From: Rhodopirellula baltica
GTDB lineage: Bacteria > Planctomycetota > Planctomycetia > Pirellulales > Pirellulaceae
Reading direction: 5' to 3'
Assembly (NCBI GenBank): GCA_002901265.1
Contig: PPHI01000048.1
Coordinates: forward strand, 1 to 64,000
DNA: 64,000 nt
Each line of letters starts with the position of its first letter. Position 1 is the first letter of the stretch. The notes under the pieces were generated by a model that searched no databases, had not been told where the DNA came from, and saw only the letters and a list, made by a program, of their open reading frames with translations. Of this stretch, positions 52,071 to 60,302 are shown piece after piece. The translations under genes were made by a program, and so were the position numbers.

Positions 52071-52739
52071 GTGAGTGGAAGGCTCATCGCGATCGGCGAC
52101 ATTCATGGTTGCCGACTGGCTCTGGAACGATTGATCGAAGCAATCCAACCCCGCGAAAACGACACCATCGTCACACTCGGTGATTACATCGATCGCGGCC
52201 CTGACTCGTGCGGTGTTCTCGACACCTTGATTCAGTTGGCCCAACGTACACGATTGGTGGGAATCCTAGGCAATCACGAAGAAATGATGCTCGAGGTTCT
52301 CAATCATGGTGCGGCGCACCATGCGTGGTTGCGTTACGGGGGCGTCGAAACGCTCGAAAGTTATAACTTCAATGGCGATCTCGATTTCCTTCCTGATACG
52401 CACAAAGAGTTCCTCGATTCACTCGGCGACTATTACGCACAAGGCGATTTCTTTTTTACGCATGCGGCGTATGACCCCGAAGCAGAATTCGAAAATCAAG
52501 AAATCGAAATGCTTCGCTGGTACTCTTTGACTGATGGGATACCGCCACGGCACCTGAGCGGAAAAACGGCGGTCGTCGGGCATACGGCAAATCGCGACGG
52601 CGAAGTCCTCGATGCGGGACACCTCGTCTGTATCGACACGTACTGCTACGGCGGAGGTTGGTTGACGGCGATGGAGATGAATACTCGCCAAGTCTGGCAA
52701 ACCGACCGGCAAGGAAGACTGAAAGAAACAGCGACCTGA
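52071..52739 (+). CDS. PrpE/ApaH-like metallophosphatase (PPP family)
   Basis: A 222-aa calcineurin-like phosphoesterase with the PPP signatures in order: GDIHG (residues ~8-12), GDYIDRGPDS, GNHE and VVGHT. Two metal ions coordinated by these residues hydrolyse phosphate esters; possible substrates are phosphoserine/threonine proteins or diadenosine tetraphosphate. Its length is close to bacterial PrpA/PrpB/PrpE rather than to ApaH (~270-280 aa). It starts with GTG at 52071. Cytoplasmic. It has no operon partner. Confidence 0.9.
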   Translation: MSGRLIAIGDIHGCRLALERLIEAIQPRENDTIVTLGDYIDRGPDSCGVLDTLIQLAQRTRLVGILGNHEEMMLEVLNHGAAHHAWLRYGGVETLESYNFNGDLDFLPDTHKEFLDSLGDYYAQGDFFFTHAAYDPEAEFENQEIEMLRWYSLTDGIPPRHLSGKTAVVGHTANRDGEVLDAGHLVCIDTYCYGGGWLTAMEMNTRQVWQTDRQGRLKETAT

Positions 52740-52779
52740 ATCGAACTACCGGTTTCCGTGCATAGACCATTGCGCCCCA

Positions 52780-52815
52780 CGAAGCTCGGCTCACTCGCGA
52801 AGCTCGGCTCACCCG
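52780..52815. repeat. Tandem duplication of an 18-bp unit
   Basis: CGAAGCTCGGCTCAC followed by TCG, then the same 15 bases followed by CCG. It sits in the 337-base gap between the phosphatase gene and the TIGR03790-like gene, which otherwise shows nothing I can name. Confidence 0.5.
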
Positions 52816-53076
52816 TTCATTCCCGCCACCGCAACGTCGAATTCACTGGTCCCGTCCATCCGTTGCACTGCAAGACTGAATTGACATTGCGGTTCATGCG
52901 GTGAACAGAAAATGCAAGGCACTCAGACGATCCCGAACGTGGGGATCACGGACTGTTAAACTGTCCCTGATAAACTATCTCTGTGTCGCTCAAGCAGCGC
53001 ACCGCTTTGATTCCAGCGCCGGTCGGTTCCACCCGACCATTCTTTACTCAATTTCACCGCCCCAAACGATCGCCCA

Positions 53077-55164
53077 ATGTCTTCAACCCGTCCAACAACG
53101 ACGCGGTCGCGTGATATGTTTTGCGCCGTCGCAATCTTTATCTCGATCGCGACATGGCAGGGGCGAGCCCAAGCCGGACTGAGTAGCGAAAATGTCATTG
53201 TGGTCGTCAACGGTGATTCGACGATCTCACGAACGATCGCCAATCACTACGTCCACCTGAGAAAGATCCCGATCGACAATGTGATCGTTCTTGAAGGGAT
53301 TCCCAAAAAAACGACGATGCGACTGGACGAGTTCCGCGACCAGATTTTGAATCCTGTCTTAAAGACAATCGACGAGCGAAAACTGTCTCCACTGGCACGA
53401 ACAATCGCGTACTCCGCTGATATTCCGTATGCGGTCAAAATTGGCGCGCACACCAATGAACTTCCCGAAGGACCAGTCAAAAAATACCAACGCCCCATCG
53501 CGTCGATTAACGGACTGACCTACTTCTATCGTTACGTGCTATCAGACAGTCCCGCGTACCTCAGTTTTGGCTCGAACCAGTATGCGCGTGGCAAGTTCTC
53601 TCGCCACTTTTCCAATCCGTTCACCGGCGACGACAAAGAACGCTTTGAAGAAGCCTCGAAACTCGATGGCGAAAACGATAACAAAGCATCTGCTGAAATT
53701 TGGTCCGCACTGCACAAGAAGCACCCCGAGATGCCGGCAGTCGCGCTCAACGCAGCCGAAGCTTATTCGCTTTCTGGAGACGACGCACAGGCAGTCGCAA
53801 TGATCAAAGCTGCGTTGAAAGCGGGCTGGTGGTCATCTCGATACTTGCGAGAGCGTTCCGCACTGAGCAAATATCTCGACGATCCGGATCTACAAAAAGC
53901 ACTGCCGCTGATGGACGACAGCCCAATCGTCTGGCAAGGCCCGGAAGCTTTTTCGGGATCCGTCGGCTGGGCGATCACCGGACGCCGTGTCGGTATTAAA
54001 GACGGCGGCACGCCTTACATGATGTCTTGTGTGTTGGCCGTCGTTCACCCCAATGGCTCATCCACCAGCGAAGCCGTTCGGATCTTACAACGCGCAAGTG
54101 AATCCGATCACACCTTTCCAAAAGCAAGGTTCACATTTGCCGGTGGCGCTGGCGTCCGTGCGAAAACTCGCTTTCCCGTGATCGCCGACGCATCGGTCTA
54201 CCTACAAGAACTCGGTTATCAAACGGAAATTTTTCGGGGCGTTTTGCCTGACGGAAAAGATCCGATTGCCGGAATGATGGTTGGCACCGCAAACGCCCCT
54301 CTGGCTAACACGCCGCTTGATCTCGTGCCTGGCTCGATCGCAGAAAACCTGACCAGCTCAGGCGCGGTGTTTGACTCGACGTCCCAAATTAAGTGCACCG
54401 AGTTTCTTGCCGCCGGCGCGGCGATGAGCAGTGGAACCGTTACCGAGCCTTACTCACTGCCATTTAAGTTTCCTACGCCAATGATGTATGGCTACTACGC
54501 TCAAGGCCTGAGCGCGATGGAGTCGTTTTACCAATCGGTGCAGTCACCCTACCAACTGCTGATCGTCGGCGACCCTTTGGCCCAGCCCTTTGCTCGTGCC
54601 CCCGATGAAGTCGTCGAAATCTCAATGGTCCAAGGCGAGCAAAAGAAAATCAAACTTCAACGTCGGTCGCTCAAACTAGACGTCCCCAAAACGCGCACCC
54701 GTTCGATCGAACTTTCCATCAACGGGAAACTGATGCAAACCATCCCTCCCACGCCCAATATCGAACTCAATTGGCCAGACGATGCCTCAGGGATTTTTGA
54801 CATCCGTGCCACGTTGACCGGGCTTGATCGCACCGAACCACGAATGACCTTCGCGGCCGAAATCGATTCGCTGGGCGAACAGCCAACCCCGACGGCAACG
54901 ATCACAAAGTCACGTGAGAACGTTGAAGGTCTAGCAAACGACGGATCCCTCGCAACACCCATTGAAATCGAAGTCAGCTGCGAGGGCGCTGACCGAATTG
55001 AAATCCACCACTTCGGCAAAGTGCTGGCAACCGCCGATCAGGATCACGCCACACTAACGATCGAAACCAAGCAGCTCGGCGGCGGCCCGCTGTACTTCAG
55101 GCCAAACGCCTTCTTTGGTGAAAAACGAGTGCAAGGCAAGATCCTGATCGATCAACCGTATTGA
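53077..55164 (+). CDS. TIGR03790-like secreted protein
   Basis: A 695-aa protein with an N-terminal hydrophobic segment (residues ~14-33), probably a signal peptide. The next block (NVIVVVNGDSTISRTIANHY, RKIPIDNVIVLEG) and the later LLIVGDPLAQPFARAP match the TIGR03790 family as I remember it, which is known from planctomycetes and myxobacteria and has no assigned function. Residues ~205-255 contain a TPR-like insert (AVALNAAEAYSLSGDDAQAV). The C-terminus looks like one or two beta-sandwich domains. It should be extracytoplasmic. Its end overlaps the 3' end of tmk by 13 bases on the opposite strand. Confidence 0.72.
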   Translation: MSSTRPTTTRSRDMFCAVAIFISIATWQGRAQAGLSSENVIVVVNGDSTISRTIANHYVHLRKIPIDNVIVLEGIPKKTTMRLDEFRDQILNPVLKTIDERKLSPLARTIAYSADIPYAVKIGAHTNELPEGPVKKYQRPIASINGLTYFYRYVLSDSPAYLSFGSNQYARGKFSRHFSNPFTGDDKERFEEASKLDGENDNKASAEIWSALHKKHPEMPAVALNAAEAYSLSGDDAQAVAMIKAALKAGWWSSRYLRERSALSKYLDDPDLQKALPLMDDSPIVWQGPEAFSGSVGWAITGRRVGIKDGGTPYMMSCVLAVVHPNGSSTSEAVRILQRASESDHTFPKARFTFAGGAGVRAKTRFPVIADASVYLQELGYQTEIFRGVLPDGKDPIAGMMVGTANAPLANTPLDLVPGSIAENLTSSGAVFDSTSQIKCTEFLAAGAAMSSGTVTEPYSLPFKFPTPMMYGYYAQGLSAMESFYQSVQSPYQLLIVGDPLAQPFARAPDEVVEISMVQGEQKKIKLQRRSLKLDVPKTRTRSIELSINGKLMQTIPPTPNIELNWPDDASGIFDIRATLTGLDRTEPRMTFAAEIDSLGEQPTPTATITKSRENVEGLANDGSLATPIEIEVSCEGADRIEIHHFGKVLATADQDHATLTIETKQLGGGPLYFRPNAFFGEKRVQGKILIDQPY

Positions 55165-55793
55165 GCCAGCTGCTCCAGTACTGCTGACTTGAGCTCAGCC
55201 GAGACGGCTTCGACGGGTTGATCGGCATTGACCACAACCGTCGCTTCACTTGCCTTGGGAAGCTGCTCAAGAAACGCTTGGCGGACGCGTTCCATGTAGG
55301 CCTCGCCCCGTGCTTCCATGCGGTCCCGTGGACCTTCGATGCGTTCCATCGATCGCGCTGCTGGCATGTCAAGCAACACGGTCAAATCGGGTCGCAGACC
55401 GCCATTGGCCAAACCGCCGAGTTCCCACAACAGAGACGGATCGACACCCGGCGCGTGTGAATCGCCGATGCTTTGGTAAACAACATTTGCCAGCAAGAAG
55501 CGATCCGAAATCACGCTGATTCCATCACGGAGCGCTGGTCGAATCGTTGTTTCAACCATCTCACAGCGGCTCGCCATAAACAGCATTGCCTCGGTCCGAC
55601 GATTCATCGTGAGATCACTCTCCAACAACAGTTCGCGCAGCCGCTTCCCGATCTCCGTCGAACCAGGGTCGCGCGTTAATAAACAGCGATGACCACGATC
55701 AGTGAGCAGGTCACTGAGAAAGGCAATCTGAGTAGACTTGCCGACACCGTCGATCCCGTCGATGGCGATGAAAACGGATTTAGGGTTGGACAT
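55152..55793 (-). CDS. tmk: Thymidylate kinase
   Basis: A 213-aa dTMP kinase making dTDP for DNA synthesis. The P-loop is DGIDGVGKSTQ (near residue 10-20), the DRX-type motif is VISDRFLLANVVYQ, and the LID-side RDRMEARGEAYMERVR is present. The ATG at 55793 directly precedes the conserved N-terminus; the frame is open to 55820. It is convergent and overlapping with the TIGR03790-like gene. It is cytoplasmic and essential in most bacteria. Confidence 0.93.
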   Translation of the reverse strand: MSNPKSVFIAIDGIDGVGKSTQIAFLSDLLTDRGHRCLLTRDPGSTEIGKRLRELLLESDLTMNRRTEAMLFMASRCEMVETTIRPALRDGISVISDRFLLANVVYQSIGDSHAPGVDPSLLWELGGLANGGLRPDLTVLLDMPAARSMERIEGPRDRMEARGEAYMERVRQAFLEQLPKASEATVVVNADQPVEAVSAELKSAVLEQLAQYG

Positions 55794-55909
55794 TTCTGGG
55801 CGCTGAGGGAAAAATCCCACACTTTTCTAGGCGGTCGAAAGCTCAGTTCGGCCCCGCAAAACGCGGTGTTTGGACAGAGCAGCCTGAGCATACGTATAGA
55901 CCGCCGAAC

Positions 55910-55967
55910 TTGACTTGGTAACTTTAAGCTTGATAAGGGCCACTTGTAGGGGTAGATTTCTCCCCTA
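55910..55967 (+). promoter_or_regulatory. Possible promoter and leader hairpin of the zinc-ribbon gene
   Basis: TTGACT (55910-55915) and TGATAA (55931-55936), 15 bases apart, resemble a vegetative promoter with a short spacer. TAGGGG (55947-55952) and CCCCTA (55962-55967) form a 6-bp hairpin in what would be the leader. The gene starts at 56011. The match is modest. Confidence 0.35.
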
Positions 55968-56010
55968 GCAGCCTTTTCTGTTCGATGGATGCAATTTAAA
56001 GGAGTGGCTG

Positions 56011-56244
56011 ATGCAATCCAACAGTCTGATTCGGTTCACGCGTTCGTGCCCGACTTGTGGGCGTCGAATTCAAATCCGTGGATCTCTGCTGGGTCGTGAG
56101 GTCTCTTGCCAACACTGTAACGCGAAGTTTGTCGCGATGGCAACGGATGACTCAGCCGGCCGCATTGACGACGCACAGCGTTTGCTCGATCGCGTTGACA
56201 CCATCTTGTCGACCAAGATCGAAACACCACCCGTCGTTTCCTAG
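56011..56244 (+). CDS. Small zinc-ribbon protein
   Basis: A 77-aa protein. Four cysteines in two CxxC knuckles, CPTCGR (Cys13, Cys16) and CQHC (Cys33, Cys36), make a zinc ribbon; a helical, acidic tail follows (RIDDAQRLLDRVDTI). The ribosome site AAAGGAG precedes the ATG by eight bases, good for this genome. Such short ribbons are common in planctomycetes as free proteins or N-terminal parts of signalling proteins. It may bind nucleic acid or protein. It is convergent with smc. Confidence 0.82.
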   Translation: MQSNSLIRFTRSCPTCGRRIQIRGSLLGREVSCQHCNAKFVAMATDDSAGRIDDAQRLLDRVDTILSTKIETPPVVS

Positions 56245-56350
56245 GATTGGTTCTTTCAATCGATCCAAAAACGCTTTCGGCGATTCCAAGGGAATGGACT
56301 CGTCCGAGCGGATAGACCCTCGCGGATTTTTCCCGCACGAATTGCCATCA

Positions 56351-59300
56351 CTAGGCAGCTTCGCCTTCCGTGATCTCGCCGTCTTCACTGACATCTTCGA
56401 AGCGAATCGAGACACGCTTGCTCACACCCGATTCTTGCATCGTCACGCCATACAGCGTCGTCGCCGCAGTCATCGTCTTCTTACTGTGAGTGACGATTAC
56501 AAACTTGCTGTGATCCAAGAACTCATTGAGCACCATCACAAAACGGCCAATGTTGGCTTCATCAAATGGCGCGTCGACTTCGTCTAGGACACAAAACGGA
56601 CTGGGCCGGTATTGGAAAATTGACATCAGCAGCGCGACCGCCGTCAACGCTTTCTCACCACCGGAAAGCAGCGAGTTACTGAAACTGGGCTTACCGGGTG
56701 GAGTCGCGACAATTTCGACGCCGGCTTCCAACGGGTCCTCTGATTCTTCGAGCACCAAGTCCGCATGCCCGCCGCCGAACGACTTGCGATAAAGCTTTTG
56801 GAAGTTCTGCCGAATCGCTTCCAACGTATCAAGAAACAATCGCCGACTGTCGGCATTGATGCGACCAATGATCCGCTGCAACGATTCCTTTGCGGCAGCA
56901 AGATCTTCGTACTGGCCGCTCAATAAATCATGACGCTCTTGCAAGCCTTCCAATTCGGCGAGCGCCTCCATATTGACATTGCTCGTCCGCTGCAACTGCT
57001 CACGCAAATGGTTGATCTCTTCGTCCATCTTGGAGCGATTTTCGATCTCAGCCAGCTCTTCGGGCGGCTCGTCATTTTCGAGATCGATTTGGTAGTCCTC
57101 GGCGATTCGCTCGGCCAGTGTACCGCGCCGCATCATCGTCGATTCGCGACGATTGGTCACCGAGTGAACCTGCTCACTCGCTTCGGCAACTGCCTTGATC
57201 GTCGCTTCACTGGCTTCGGCGATGGCTCGATTGGACTGACGTAGCGACTGTGCTTTTTCAGCCAGCGTCCGCAACTGGGTTTCTTGTGTGTCAGTTTGCG
57301 ATGTCAGTGCTGCCAACTGCGTGACGGTCTCCTTGATCCGCTGCTTCAGCTCTGTTTGCCTGGCGTAACCGGTTTCCGCCGTCACGGTTGCACTGTCGAC
57401 TGACTTGCGGCGTTCTTCTTGCTCGCGACGCTGTGATTCGATCTGTGCCGCGAGCGCCTCTTGCCGTTGCTCTGATCGAGCGAGTTCGACGCTTGCGGTC
57501 ATCACGGCACTCGATGCCGACTGCAACGCTTGCTGTGAACCGGAAAGCATCTCTTCGACATCGGCGGCTTCGGTTTCCAATCGCTCGATCACCTTGCGTG
57601 ATTCAAGAATCGATTCGGAAAGCGTCCCTGCTTCTTGCTTTGCCGTATCGCGTTCTTGACGAGTCGATTCGACATCGTTGTTGATTTGGTCATACGCAGA
57701 CTTGCGAGCTTTCGCACGCTCCTTGGCGTGACGCACGTCGGCTTCTGCGGCAGCTTTTTCGGTGACCAGATTTCGGTGGCTGATCTCCATGCGTCCCAAG
57801 GTGCTCGCACATTCGTCAACCAGCGCAGCTAATTCGCGAATCGCTTCGTCGTTCTCGGAGATCTCGAACGTGTAATGCTCGATCTCTTCAGCGGCAGCGT
57901 TCATTTCACTACGCCGACTGACCAGCGCGGTGGTCGCACCGGCAGGTCCGACGATCAAACTGCCGTCGCCCATCAGCACTTCACCGCGCCGCGTGACGAT
58001 CTGTTGATCCGGCCCACAGAGACGCCGCACCAACGTTGCCGAGTCCAAGTCCTCGACCAGCCATGACGAGCTCAGCAAATGAGCGATCAGCTTTTCGCCG
58101 ACTCCTTCGCACTCGATCACACGATCGGCGCGGCCGATAACACCTTGGAAACCTTCCAACTGAATCCGGTTCGTTCGCGGCGGCTCGGGCAGGTGATCCA
58201 TCCGGATGATGCCCACGCGGCTATCGATTTTGATTTCGCCGCTAACGATCGCATCAGCGAGTTGACCGTCGTGCGTGACAATGAACTGTGCCCGATCACG
58301 AAGCGCCGCGTCAATCATCGGTGCCGTTTCGACATCCACATTGACCATCGCCGCGACCATCCCAATCACGCTAGTCGCCAGCGGATGGTCCGGATCGGCG
58401 ACATGCTCCAAGACCGCTCGCACGCCACCTGATACACCTTCGTGACGTTTCACCAAGTCCTCGAGCACCAAATATCGCTGGCGCACGCCTTCTAATCGGG
58501 CACGCAATTCAGCGGTTTCGCCACTTCGACGGTCGAGGACTTCGCGATGCTCGTCCGTCTTCTTCTTCTGGACTTTTAGCTCAGCTTCAGATGTCTTGAT
58601 GCGTTGCTCGAGCTGCCCCAGACGCTCCTCAGCCATCTCGGACTCGGTCGTCGCCTTTTCAAGCATCGCTGCCGAATCAGTCAGCCGCTTTTCCAAACTG
58701 ACCAATTGCCGTTCGGACTCGGACAATCGGGTTTCCGATCGCTGCAGCTTGACCTCCATCTCGGAGACTCGTCGAATCGATTCCAGGTGCTGTTTGGAAA
58801 TCGACTCACGCCGCTTGAGCACTTCGTCCGTTTCGTTTTGGATCTGATCTCGCTTGGCGACCAGCTCGGTGTTCCGTTGGCGAACTTCACCGAGCTCCTG
58901 ATCACCCTTGGCGTGATCGGCGATCGCCTGGTCCAGTTCATCGTCCGCTTTGCGAGCTTGGCGAACGAGTGCACGCGAACGGCGCAAGGCATCGGCGATA
59001 GATAGCCGGACGTCGCTGACGGAACCTTGGTCGGCGTCTTTGCGGCCACTGAGCGTTGCCGCTTGAGCCAGCAATTCGTGCCGCTGTTGTTCCAGCTCAC
59101 GCGCTTCGTCAGCAATCGTCTGCAGCTCCATGTCCGCCGCTTGACGCTTCGCCGAAATCTCTTCGCGTTCTGCTTCCAGTTCGCGCAAACGAGTGCTCGC
59201 CTGTGTCAGCTCTTTTTCACAGGTCTCGAACTCGTGATTCAGGTTCGCCCAATCGTTCCATGCGATCACCGTTCGCAGCTCTTTTAGCCGCTCGGACGCC

Positions 59301-59947
59301 TGACGATAACGCTCGGCCTTTGCCGCTTGACTGCGAACGCTTCGTAAACGGGCGCCGACTTCTTCGACGATATCACTCAGCCGAGTCAGGTTGGTTTGCA
59401 CGCGGGCAAGGCGTCGCTCTGCTTCCAGCTTCTTTGCCTTGAAGCGGCTGATGCCCGCAGCCTCTTCAAAGATTGCCCGGCGGTCTTTCGCGTTGGCCTG
59501 CAACATCCGGTCGACCTTGCCCTGCTCGATCAAGCTATAGGCGTCGATCCCGATGCCCGTCCCACGAATCAGGTCACGGACGTCTTTCAAGCGAACGGAG
59601 TCGCCATTGATCAAAAACTCGCTTTCACCACTCCGGTAAACACGCCGCGTCACGTGGACTTCCGGTGCGTCGATCGGCAAATTGCCTTGCGAGTTGTCGA
59701 ACACGATTGTCGCTTCGGCGGCACCCGCGGGGGGACGTGTCTGAGAGCCCTTGAAGATCACGTCGGACATCTCTTTGCCGCGCAGTCCCTTCGGACTTTG
59801 CGAACCCAACACCCACTTCATCGCGTCAACGATGTTGGATTTACCACTTCCGTTGGGACCGACAACCACCGTGATCCCATCCGGAAAATCGAATCGCGTC
59901 CGATCCGCAAAGCTCTTAAAGCCGGCGAGTTCGAGAGCTTTCAGCAT
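56351..59947 (-). CDS. smc: Chromosome segregation ATPase SMC
   Basis: A 1198-aa SMC protein. The N-terminal ATPase half starts LKALELAGFKSFADRT, with Walker A GPNGSGKSN near residue 33-41. Long coiled coils flank a globular hinge around residues 500-640 (DPDHPLATSVIGMVAAMVNV). The C-terminal half carries the signature NSLLSGGEKALTAVALL and Walker B FCVLDEVDAPFDEANI. SMC dimers compact and help segregate the chromosome with ScpA/ScpB, which are not adjacent here. The ATG at 59947 is the start of the conserved fold; the frame is open to 59998. It is divergent from the TPR gene. Confidence 0.95.
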   Translation of the reverse strand: MLKALELAGFKSFADRTRFDFPDGITVVVGPNGSGKSNIVDAMKWVLGSQSPKGLRGKEMSDVIFKGSQTRPPAGAAEATIVFDNSQGNLPIDAPEVHVTRRVYRSGESEFLINGDSVRLKDVRDLIRGTGIGIDAYSLIEQGKVDRMLQANAKDRRAIFEEAAGISRFKAKKLEAERRLARVQTNLTRLSDIVEEVGARLRSVRSQAAKAERYRQASERLKELRTVIAWNDWANLNHEFETCEKELTQASTRLRELEAEREEISAKRQAADMELQTIADEARELEQQRHELLAQAATLSGRKDADQGSVSDVRLSIADALRRSRALVRQARKADDELDQAIADHAKGDQELGEVRQRNTELVAKRDQIQNETDEVLKRRESISKQHLESIRRVSEMEVKLQRSETRLSESERQLVSLEKRLTDSAAMLEKATTESEMAEERLGQLEQRIKTSEAELKVQKKKTDEHREVLDRRSGETAELRARLEGVRQRYLVLEDLVKRHEGVSGGVRAVLEHVADPDHPLATSVIGMVAAMVNVDVETAPMIDAALRDRAQFIVTHDGQLADAIVSGEIKIDSRVGIIRMDHLPEPPRTNRIQLEGFQGVIGRADRVIECEGVGEKLIAHLLSSSWLVEDLDSATLVRRLCGPDQQIVTRRGEVLMGDGSLIVGPAGATTALVSRRSEMNAAAEEIEHYTFEISENDEAIRELAALVDECASTLGRMEISHRNLVTEKAAAEADVRHAKERAKARKSAYDQINNDVESTRQERDTAKQEAGTLSESILESRKVIERLETEAADVEEMLSGSQQALQSASSAVMTASVELARSEQRQEALAAQIESQRREQEERRKSVDSATVTAETGYARQTELKQRIKETVTQLAALTSQTDTQETQLRTLAEKAQSLRQSNRAIAEASEATIKAVAEASEQVHSVTNRRESTMMRRGTLAERIAEDYQIDLENDEPPEELAEIENRSKMDEEINHLREQLQRTSNVNMEALAELEGLQERHDLLSGQYEDLAAAKESLQRIIGRINADSRRLFLDTLEAIRQNFQKLYRKSFGGGHADLVLEESEDPLEAGVEIVATPPGKPSFSNSLLSGGEKALTAVALLMSIFQYRPSPFCVLDEVDAPFDEANIGRFVMVLNEFLDHSKFVIVTHSKKTMTAATTLYGVTMQESGVSKRVSIRFEDVSEDGEITEGEAA

Positions 59948-60153
59948 GCGTGGAGTCGGACCGAGAAACGAGGGACGGATGCAGTTGGACCGGATCAATT
60001 CAGGGCGTCAAAATCCGCTTTATCATTCCGATAGCAACTGCTCTTAGCGTAGATGAAACGCCCTTCATCGGGTAGTTGGTTTTATTGGTAAACCGAGGGT
60101 TCTGGAGAAGCTGGGACGCAGGCTCACCTTGCAACGGGAACGACTTTTCCAGT

Positions 60154-60180
60154 AATCCGGGATATTCCGATTATTCCGGA
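60154..60180. promoter_or_regulatory. Three phased ATTCCGG-like direct repeats
   Basis: AATCCGG (60154-60160), ATTCCGA (60164-60170) and ATTCCGG (60173-60179) are spaced 9-10 bases apart, about one helix turn; TCCGG and CCGGA also form a 5-bp dyad. The array lies in the 355-base divergent gap between smc and the TPR gene. It could be a regulator site. Confidence 0.3.
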
Positions 60181-60302
60181 CCGTCATGTTTGCGCTTTAT
60201 CATCAACAACTCACCGAAACGCACCTCCAACAATCGCTTGGTTGTCTGCCCCCCTGCAAAGGATCCGCAGTCAAACAGCGTCACAAGGACTGCTGCGCCA
60301 TC

